Positions 38,319 through 45,459 of a stretch of DNA of 64,000 nt are shown here, one piece after another; position 1 is the stretch's first letter, and the number at the start of each line of letters is the position of its first letter. The notes beneath the pieces were generated by a model that searched no databases, was not told where the DNA came from, and saw nothing but the letters and a program-made list of their open reading frames with translations. The stretch lies in contig CAVYWD010000002.1 of the NCBI GenBank assembly GCA_963772225.1, positions 1,488,001-1,552,000 on the forward strand, given 5' to 3'. This DNA is from CAVYWD01 sp963772225 (lineage in GTDB: Bacteria; Myxococcota; Myxococcia; Myxococcales; UBA5297). The position numbers and the translations under genes were made by a program.

Positions 38319-39825
38319 TCAGGTCTCTACGCCGTACTTCGCGAGCCAATTGGTCAGGGTCTGGTAGCTGGGCAGGCCCACCAACTCGGCTGCCTTCGTC
38401 TTGTTGCCGTGGGCCTCGTCCATCGCGCGGGCGAGGTAATGTCGAGCGACCTCGTTCAGCAACTCTGACAGGTTGAAGTCCGATCCCAAAGCCCGGCCGA
38501 GTACCTCCTGGCGGACGAAGACCGCAGGTGGGAGCAAAGCCTCGCGCACGTCCTCCGACGAGATGGTCGGGCCGTCCCTCCAGATGGCAACGCGCCGGAG
38601 GGTGTTGAGGAGCTCGCGGACGTTGCCGGGCCAGGGGTGGGACAGGAGAAGGTTCCTTGCGCCGGCAGAGAGCTTCTTCTCCTTGAAGCCGGGCTCTCCT
38701 GCGGCCTCGCGGTTCACCTGCGCCAGCAGGTGGTCGAATCAGGAGCGTGAGGTCCCCGGGGCGCTCTCGGAGCGGCGGGAGCTTCATCACGGCCACGGCG
38801 AGCCGGTAGAAGAGGTCCTCCCGGAATCGCCCGGCGGCGATCTCGTCGGTCAGCGTGCGGTTGGTGGCGGCCACGATGCGGACGTCGACCCGGAGGGGCT
38901 TCGCCGAGCCGAGCCGAACCACCTCGCCCTCCTGGAGCGCCCGCAGCAGCTTCACCTGGGCGGAGCCCGGCAGCTCCCCAATCTCGTCGAGGAAGAGCGT
39001 TCCGCCGTCCGCCGCCTCGAAGTAACCCTTCCTGGACTGTTTCGCGTCGGTGAACGCGCCCTTTTCGTGGCCGAAGAGCTCCGCCTCCGCGAGCGCGGCG
39101 GGGATGGCGCCGCAGTTCACCGCGATGAAGGGCCGTTCGCGCCGGGGGCTCGCGCGGTGGATGGCGCGGGCGAGCAGCTCCTTGCCGGTCCCCGACTCGC
39201 CCTCGACGAGCACAGGCACGTTGCGGACGGCCACGCGCCGGGCGCGCTGGATGAGCCGGCTCATGGCGCGCCCGCGGTGGACGATGTCGGCGAACTCGGG
39301 CGCCTCGGGAGGCTGCGCCGCGCTTGCCTGGCGCAGGCGCTCGTCCTGCTCCCGGAGCAGGTCGGGGATGAAGTCCGCGGAGATGTCGAAGGGGACCGAG
39401 GCGGTGCGCACCCCGTGGTCCCTCGAGGACTCGATGAGCTCGGCCGGGAAGCGCGTCTTGCCGAGCAGGATCCAGACGGCGGCCATCGCCGGCGTGCCGG
39501 GGCTCAGGTGGAACGACAGCGAGGTCTCTCGCCCGCGGTCGCCGAGCGCCCGCTGCACGCCGCGGACGGCGGCTTCGTAGATCTCGCCGAACTCCGTCGG
39601 GCCGCTCAGCTTCTCCTCGACCGCCTCGATGCGGGACGAGCAGCGCGCCCGCAGCCACCTGACGTAGGGCTGCGCAACCTTCTCGCCGTGGTCGGAAAGC
39701 AGGAAGACCTCGTCGTAGGCCCTGGCCTGGAGCGCCTGCGCGATCGGCCCCGCGCCCACCTGTTCGCTTTCGGCGGGCGCTCGGAGGTCGGTCTTTCCGA
39801 TCCAGGCGATGAGGACCTTGCGCAC
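38319..39825 (-). pseudogene. RtcR-like sigma-54 activator, frameshifted
   Basis: About 502 residues when one extra C near 38735 is removed. The N-terminal 185 residues (RKVLIAWIGKTDLRA, FGEIYEAAVRGVQRAL, SLSFHLSPGTPAMAAVWILLG split) are an RtcR/CARF-like ligand-binding domain. The AAA+ domain has Walker A GESGTGKE, GGTLFLDEIGEL, and the sigma-54 loop reads GAFTDA, not GAFTGA. In the second frame follow HPWPGNVRELLNTLRR and a Fis-type HTH (NKTKAAELVGLPSYQTLTNW). RtcR activates RNA-repair genes in E. coli. It is divergent from the DUF6932 gene pair. The indel may be a sequencing error. Confidence 0.75.
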
Positions 39826-40171
39826 GGTCCGACCCTACAAGGTGTCTTACAAAGGCACAAGATGACTTATGAATGCTCGGCGCGACAGCATTGCACAGCC
39901 GCTCGAGGAGGTCGGCGAGGCCTCGTAATCGAGCGCAGCATGCGGGCGCCGCGCCTGCATGCGATAGTCACCGGGCAGGGGCGCAAGGTACAACGAGGCA
40001 CGTCATGGTATCGGTGGATCTGGTCGAGGCGCTTATCGGGAGCCACGCTGCTGGCGACGGCGCGCGATTCGTCGCTATAAGGGTCCCCCAGGTCGCGAGC
40101 AGGCTCCCGATAGGGGTGCGCAAGCTCGCGGCGCCCGAGGATCCACGCTGCACGTTTCGGGGGAACGCACT
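39826..40171. other. Divergent region between RtcR-like and DUF6932 genes
   Basis: 346 bp expected to hold both promoters. A possible weak -24/-12 pair (GGC near 39943 and TGCAT 12 bases on) departs strongly from consensus and was not accepted. Includes the A/T-richer stretch 39836-39870. No gene is supported. Confidence 0.4.
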
Positions 40172-40750
40172 ATGAGCCCCGCCGCCATTCCCGCGTGGAC
40201 CGCCGAGGGAGTGCTCCCGCCCATCGACGTCGCCCAACCCGTCTCGGTCGAGCGCTCGCCGTACCTCGTGTCGCTCACCGACTACGTGCTCCGCTTCGGC
40301 GAAACGGCCGAGCGACGAAAGGTCCTAGATGGGCTGCTCCGTTACCGCGCAGCGCTCCACGCCGTGGGACTCGTCTCCGGGTTCCAGTGGTTCGACGGCA
40401 GCTTTCTCGAGCACGTCGAGCGGATTGAAGGGCGGCCTCCGAACGACCTCGACGTCGTGACGTTCTACCGCCTTCCGCCAGGGCGTTCGCAACGAGACCT
40501 CGTGGCGGCCCAGTCCGTCTTGTTTCTCGATCTCGCCCTTGTGAAGACGATGTACTTCGTTGACGCCTACCACGTGCACCTCGGAATGGCTCCCGAGCGG
40601 CTGGCCCTGCGGAGCGCCTATTGGTACAGCGTCTGGTCGCACCGGCGAAACCAGCTCTGGAAGGGCTTCGTGCAGGTTGATCTGGCTCCGACCGAGGACG
40701 CCGCTGCGGCCGCCACGCTCGCGAGCTTCGACACCGGAGGGCGGCCATGA
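40172..40750 (+). CDS. DUF6932-like predicted nucleotidyltransferase
   Basis: 192 residues, cytoplasmic. The segment FQWFDGSFLEHVE...PPNDLDVVTFY has the pattern of a minimal nucleotidyltransferase: GSF near residue 75 and a DLDVV acidic pair near 89-91. This matches the DUF6932 family as I recall it. C-terminal part has Tyr/Trp-rich helices (RSAYWYSVWSHRRNQLWKGF). GGGGGAA precedes ATG 40172. It is coupled to the next gene by ATGA and divergent from an RtcR-like regulator, so it may modify RNA or a protein under that control; this is inference. Confidence 0.65.
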   Translation: MSPAAIPAWTAEGVLPPIDVAQPVSVERSPYLVSLTDYVLRFGETAERRKVLDGLLRYRAALHAVGLVSGFQWFDGSFLEHVERIEGRPPNDLDVVTFYRLPPGRSQRDLVAAQSVLFLDLALVKTMYFVDAYHVHLGMAPERLALRSAYWYSVWSHRRNQLWKGFVQVDLAPTEDAAAAATLASFDTGGRP

Positions 40751-41655
40751 ATCGCGGCGAATACCTCCAGCTCCTCGGTGAGAGGACCGCGCTGGAGCGC
40801 ATGATCGCCGAGACCCCGGAGGAGGACGTGATCGACCGCGCTAGCCTCGCCGCGCGGCTCGAGAACATCGAAGCGGCTCTCGCCCAGGCGAAGCTCGACG
40901 AACGCGAGCCCGCGCGAGTCCGCCTCACCTTCAAGGGGCGCCCCGTGATCGGCAGCCACGGCATCTTCGCGGAATTCGGCATGAGGGCCGTCAACGGCTT
41001 TGCGGAGTCCGTGGCCGCGATGGCGGCGTCGCTCGCGGGACCTCTCGCCCCCATGGGGCCCATCCCAAACCGCGATCAGCACCAGCTGCTCATCACCAGC
41101 ACGGCGCTCGGCTCCTTCGGCTTCGAGCTCGAGGAGCATCGGACGGGGCAGCTCACGCTCAGCGACGGAAGCGCCGTCGCGCAGGCGCTCGAGCGAACGC
41201 AGTCGTTGCTTCGCGGCACGCTCGGCACCGACGACGAGCTCGCCGACTCCGCCGCCGAGGCCGACCGCCGCGCGGTCGACAAGGTCCGCGCCTTCCTCGA
41301 GACCGTCGCCGACAACGAGGCCGTCTTCGCGGTGCAGTTCAAGGACTCCGTCGTCAGCTTCAGCGACGTCGGCCAAGTGCGCACGAGCATCGGGCGCCTG
41401 AGCCAGGACAACTTGCGGGAGGAGCAGGAGGAGCTGCGAGGGGAGCTGCAGGGTGTGCTTCCCAGGGCGCGCGTGTTCGAGTTCAAGCTCGAGGGGTCCG
41501 CGCAGATCATCCGCGGCAAAGTCGCGCCGGCGATCGCCGACCCCGACGCGCTCAATCGAGCTCTGCACCAAGCCGCAACCATCAAGGTCGTGGTGACGCG
41601 CGTCGGCACCGGGCGACCTCGGTACGCGCTCATCGAGCCCCCGATCCGCGCGTAG
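40747..41655 (+). CDS. Uncharacterised partner of DUF6932 protein
   Basis: 302 residues, no signal peptide or membrane segment. Residues 1-60 form a Leu/Glu-rich coiled coil (YLQLLGERTALERMIAET, LENIEAALAQAKLDE). A strand region follows (VRLTFKGRPVIGSHGIFAEF), then a helical middle and a C-terminal strand region (RVFEFKLEGSAQIIRGKVAP). I do not recognise the family. It overlaps the nucleotidyltransferase-like gene by 4 bp, the arrangement of a two-component system such as MNT/HEPN, but no HEPN motif (RxxxxxH) is evident. Confidence 0.6.
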   Translation: MNRGEYLQLLGERTALERMIAETPEEDVIDRASLAARLENIEAALAQAKLDEREPARVRLTFKGRPVIGSHGIFAEFGMRAVNGFAESVAAMAASLAGPLAPMGPIPNRDQHQLLITSTALGSFGFELEEHRTGQLTLSDGSAVAQALERTQSLLRGTLGTDDELADSAAEADRRAVDKVRAFLETVADNEAVFAVQFKDSVVSFSDVGQVRTSIGRLSQDNLREEQEELRGELQGVLPRARVFEFKLEGSAQIIRGKVAPAIADPDALNRALHQAATIKVVVTRVGTGRPRYALIEPPIRA

Positions 41656-41678
41656 AATCTCTCGAGCGCGCCCTTCCG

Positions 41679-41964
41679 CTACCGCAGCACGACCGTCGTC
41701 ACGCTCATCGCCGGGAGCGTGAGCTGGAGCGAGCACGTGCCGCCCGCGCAGCTCGGGGTCGGCGCGGTCCCGGAGCTCGCGACCACCCCGACCTTTGCAG
41801 CGGTGAGCTGATACAGCGCCGCGGAGGTGAGCGCGGGCGCGCTCGCGAGGGTCACCGCCACGGTCAAGCTTCCGTTCGTCTTGTTGATGCCGACGACTTC
41901 GACCTTCGTGGCGTCGCCGGAATGCGCGAACGCGTACACCGACGTGCCGTCGACGTTCGAGGTC
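41679..41964 (-). pseudogene. GH44 C-terminal fragment (copy B)
   Basis: Codes the last 95 residues of a GH44 beta domain on the minus strand, nearly the same as the end of the chimera at 37016. It is not in frame with the lipoprotein gene ending at 41983 and has no start of its own, so it is a stranded fragment. It lies directly after the DUF6932 partner gene (convergent). Confidence 0.8.
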
Positions 41965-41982
41965 TGCCGTCGTGTTCGAATC

Positions 41983-43854
41983 TTAATGACCGACCCGAAC
42001 GACGGTCGAGCCATTGAATGCTTCATCCCAAGCACCCCAAGCACCCCACAAGGTCCCGCCATTGGGCGGGCCAAGCGCCACCGAGGGAGAGCCCGCTCCT
42101 GGCTGCGAATCGAAGCTCGTGAAAGCGAGCTGATGCGGGCCACCAAGGCAGTCACCAAGCGCGGCAGATCCAAACTCGACGCCAGGAAGTGACATGCCGA
42201 CAAACGACTCAGCATAAGCCAACGCGACCATCGAATCGGAGACAGCGATATCTGGGTCGGCCCACGAGTGCATCTTGCTGGATTGCGTGATCGATTCACC
42301 TGGCTTCCAGCTCCCAGATATGGCGGGATTCGGCGAGCAAGAGAGGGTCAACTGCGAGAAACTCGCCGGTTGGGCGACGACTTGATTTGTCCAGAACATG
42401 TAGGCGACGCCAGACCCAAGGCGCTGCCGCGCCATCGCTGGCCCTTGGGCAGCAAGCCCGGTATTCGATGCGACGCCAGCCGGCATGAGCGGATCCAGGT
42501 ACCACGCGATCGTATCCGCGAGCCCTGCGCCTCCCCCCGCGCCCGTCCCCGTCGCCATGAGCGTCGTCGCCCCACCCCACTCGCCCCCCCAATTGATCGA
42601 GCGATAGACCACATTTCCGCCTTCGGAAAGCAGCACGGCAAGCTTGACAGGAAACTTTGCATCGCCCGGGGCACGACCGAATGCGGGGCGATAGGAACTG
42701 GATGCATTCGAGGACAGCAGGTCGGGGGCTGTTCCGGCGGCTCCGCTCCACACCTTGGGATTGGAGAGTGGCGCGCGCACATAGTAGACATTCGTGCCAT
42801 CCACGAAAAGCGCGTGAACAGCGAGGCTGGCGTCGTCGATTCCGAGGCTCGAGATCGCGATGTCTTTCGGCTCCGATGCCGAGAGGACTGAAGCCGTCAG
42901 CGCCAAGTCAATCCAAGACGAAATTCCGTCCCAATAGACCACGTGGGGTCCAGTGGACGTCGCGTAGGCAATGAACGGCCGACCGTCGGCGTCCACTACA
43001 ATGCGCGGGCTCGAAGCGCCCGTTTGGCCAACCGTCTGTGTTCCGGATGGCGGTGGGGCGCTCTCAGTCACGAATGAAATCTCCGTCGAGGAGAGTGGAT
43101 TCCCGGCTCGATCGTTGGCGCCGCTGGAGAAGGAGAGCTGGTAGCTCGTCAAGAGCTTGAGGTTCGCCGGGTTCGAGAAACCGAAGTGGACGCCGTCCGT
43201 GGAGCCAAAGCTCCCGCCGACGGGAATGCCGTTGAGGCTCGCCACGCTCAACACGGATGCGACGTCCATCGGCTCGGTGAAGGTGACGAGGGCAGCGTCT
43301 CGGGCAACTCCCGATTTCCCGTCGACACTGGACGCGATCTTCGGCGAGACGCGATCGACCCACACCGAGCGTTGGGCGGTGGCGGAGACCCCCGATGAGT
43401 TGGTCGCGGTGATTTCGAAGACGTAGGCCACGCCGTCGTCCTTCAAACCGCTGACGTCCCACGAGTAGGACCAACCGCCGTCGACGACGGGGGTCGTCCC
43501 TTGGGCGGCGACGCTGGAGCCTCCTGAGATGCTCCACGCGAGGTCGTCCCGCAGCCCCGATGGATCCGCCACGCTGCCTTGAAAACCGTAGGCCGTGTCG
43601 CTGGCCCGGACGACCGCGCCCACGCAGGAAGCATCACACGCGCCGTCCTGGGCAGGGTGCACGATGGAGACGGTCGGCGGCGCTCCCGCGTCGGCACCGC
43701 CATCCTGCGCACCGGCATCCCCATCGCCGACCACGCAGAAGCTCAAGTAGCAGTAGGCGGGCGCTGTGCAGTCGCTGTCGCTCCGGCAATAGCCGGGGAT
43801 GGAGTCATTGCACGCAGGTAGCATCAATAGAGCCAAAGCGACATGTCGCCTCAT
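41983..43854 (-). CDS. Secreted lipoprotein with Ig-like domain
   Basis: 623 residues. A short lipoprotein signal MRRHVALALLMLPAC puts the lipidated Cys at 15. A Cys-rich knot follows (YCRSDSDCTAPAYCYLSFC), an Asp/Gly/Ala-rich linker (about 43-58), an Ig-like domain (about 60-165), an SbsA-type Ig domain (about 170-265, VTFTEPMDVASV, LLTSYQLSFSSGA) and a repeat-rich beta-propeller-like region (about 275-620). GGAGG precedes ATG 43854. Outer-surface location is inferred. No enzyme motif was recognised; adhesion is one possibility. Confidence 0.75.
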   Translation of the reverse strand: MRRHVALALLMLPACNDSIPGYCRSDSDCTAPAYCYLSFCVVGDGDAGAQDGGADAGAPPTVSIVHPAQDGACDASCVGAVVRASDTAYGFQGSVADPSGLRDDLAWSISGGSSVAAQGTTPVVDGGWSYSWDVSGLKDDGVAYVFEITATNSSGVSATAQRSVWVDRVSPKIASSVDGKSGVARDAALVTFTEPMDVASVLSVASLNGIPVGGSFGSTDGVHFGFSNPANLKLLTSYQLSFSSGANDRAGNPLSSTEISFVTESAPPPSGTQTVGQTGASSPRIVVDADGRPFIAYATSTGPHVVYWDGISSWIDLALTASVLSASEPKDIAISSLGIDDASLAVHALFVDGTNVYYVRAPLSNPKVWSGAAGTAPDLLSSNASSSYRPAFGRAPGDAKFPVKLAVLLSEGGNVVYRSINWGGEWGGATTLMATGTGAGGGAGLADTIAWYLDPLMPAGVASNTGLAAQGPAMARQRLGSGVAYMFWTNQVVAQPASFSQLTLSCSPNPAISGSWKPGESITQSSKMHSWADPDIAVSDSMVALAYAESFVGMSLPGVEFGSAALGDCLGGPHQLAFTSFDSQPGAGSPSVALGPPNGGTLWGAWGAWDEAFNGSTVVRVGH

Positions 43855-44270
43855 GAATATGCCTCCCGACGATGGCCGCGGTGTAATTGCTCGAAGAGTC
43901 TCCTATCTCTCTTTGTCGTTCAAGGTCGCGTTCCACTTCACGCGGACACCGCTGGCGAGCTCGGCCCGCCGGCCCGAACCGAGGTTCGAGGACTTGAGTC
44001 GATACTGGAGAACGAGGGGTGCCACTGCCCTCTCCGCGCGGCAGGCGCGCCCTCGAGGCCATGCAGCGCCTATTCTCCCACGCCGGCCTAAAGCCCTTCG
44101 TCAGGGCACTCCCCGCCCGTCGAGTGGCCACCGCGCCGAACCCGAAGCGCTCGGCCCCAACCTTGAACGTCGACCCCGCGCCCTCGGCGGGTGTTCACCC
44201 GCGCTCAGCGGCCCCACCCCGAACCCGGAAGCGAACCCCCTCGCGCACCGCGACGCGCTACCACTGGCGC
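43855..44270. other. Divergent intergenic region
   Basis: 416 bp between the leftward lipoprotein and the rightward channel gene. The first 60 bp carry the ribosome site of the lipoprotein. In-frame starts of the channel gene exist upstream (44019, 44061), so part of this region may be coding. Nothing else is visible. Confidence 0.4.
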
Positions 44271-45311
44271 ATGCGCTACGCCGTCGGCGCCGCCTCGGCG
44301 ATGTTCATCCTCCTCGCGCTCGTCGAGGGCTTCGAGACGTTCGTGCTCCCGCGACGGGTGGTGCGGCGGCTTCGGTTCGCGCGCATCTACTTTCACGCCC
44401 TTTGGAGAGCCTGGTCCACGCTGGGGCGTCTCTTGCACGACGACTTCCGGCGCGAGAGCTTCCTGGCCATCTATGGCCCGCTCTCCCTGCTCGGGCTCCT
44501 GGGGCTCTTCGCGCTCGGGCTCATCGCCGGCTTCGCGGGGCTGCACTGGGCATTCGGCTCCCACGTGAACGTGCCCGGAGTCTTTGCGGCCGGCTTCGGA
44601 TCGGACCTCTACTTCAGCGGCACCACGCTCTTCACCCTGGGCCTCGGAGACATCTCGCCGAGCACGGGGCTGGGCCGGCTCCTGACGGTCCTGGAGTCCG
44701 GGTTCGGGCTGGGCTTTCTCGCCTTGGCGGTGAGCTACCTGCCGGTCCTCTACCAGGCCTTTTCTCGCAGGGAGACGGCCATCTCCCTCCTCGACGCGCG
44801 GGCAGGCTCTCCGCCGCACGCGGCGGGGCTGCTCGCCGGATGCGGAGGCCGCGGCGGAGTCGAGCAGCTCCTGAGCGACTGGGAGCTCTGGTCGGCGGAG
44901 CTCCTGGAGAGCCATCTCTCCTACCCGGTATTGGCGTTCTACCGCTCCCAGCACACGAATCAGTCCTGGCTGGCCGCGACGACCGCGATCCTCGACGCTT
45001 GCGCCATCGTCCTCGCGAGCGACGAAGGCGAGCTCCGGGTGCAGGCTCGCCGCACCTGGCGGATGTCGCTGCACGCCATCGCCGACCTCGGCGAAGTCCT
45101 CGGGGCCGACGCCGCGTCCACCCGGTCCGACCGCCTGCCCCCGCCGATGCTCGACGAGCTCCGGCGGCGTCTCCCGGGCCAGCTCACCGGTGAGAATTCG
45201 GCGGCCCGGCTGGCCCAGCTTCGCGGGGAGTACGAGCCCACGGTGCAAGCGCTCTCGGAGATGCTGCTGATGGCCCTGCCACCCTGGTTCCGCTCGGAGC
45301 CCGGCGCGTGA
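44271..45311 (+). CDS. Two-TM ion channel-like membrane protein
   Basis: 346 residues. A first hydrophobic segment (about 3-25), a second (about 65-96, YGPLSLLGLLGLFALGLIAG), a re-entrant pore-like loop FSGTTLFTLGLGDISP, and a third helix (about 140-165). The pore loop recalls the K+ channel filter (TVGYGD) but reads LGLGD. The C-terminal half is a soluble helical domain with no known family. The start is uncertain: ATG 44271 directly precedes the first membrane helix but has a poor ribosome site; ATG 44061 is an alternative. Confidence 0.65.
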   Translation: MRYAVGAASAMFILLALVEGFETFVLPRRVVRRLRFARIYFHALWRAWSTLGRLLHDDFRRESFLAIYGPLSLLGLLGLFALGLIAGFAGLHWAFGSHVNVPGVFAAGFGSDLYFSGTTLFTLGLGDISPSTGLGRLLTVLESGFGLGFLALAVSYLPVLYQAFSRRETAISLLDARAGSPPHAAGLLAGCGGRGGVEQLLSDWELWSAELLESHLSYPVLAFYRSQHTNQSWLAATTAILDACAIVLASDEGELRVQARRTWRMSLHAIADLGEVLGADAASTRSDRLPPPMLDELRRRLPGQLTGENSAARLAQLRGEYEPTVQALSEMLLMALPPWFRSEPGA

Positions 45312-45459
45312 CCCGACCCTGAGCTGCGCGTCGCGACGGCGTCACCGACCCGCGACGCACCCTTGAGAGAGGCGCCCTTCCAGCGAGCAAAAAGGGTGTA
45401 GCCTTCTGAGACGACCTGCGTCGTCCTCGGCCCCCATTTCCAACTTGCGGAGACGCCCA

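Noticed and set aside
39930..39962. -24/-12 promoter for the DUF6932 gene
   Set aside because: The best GG-N10-GC match lacks the TGGCAC and TTGC words, so it is not better than chance in GC-rich DNA.
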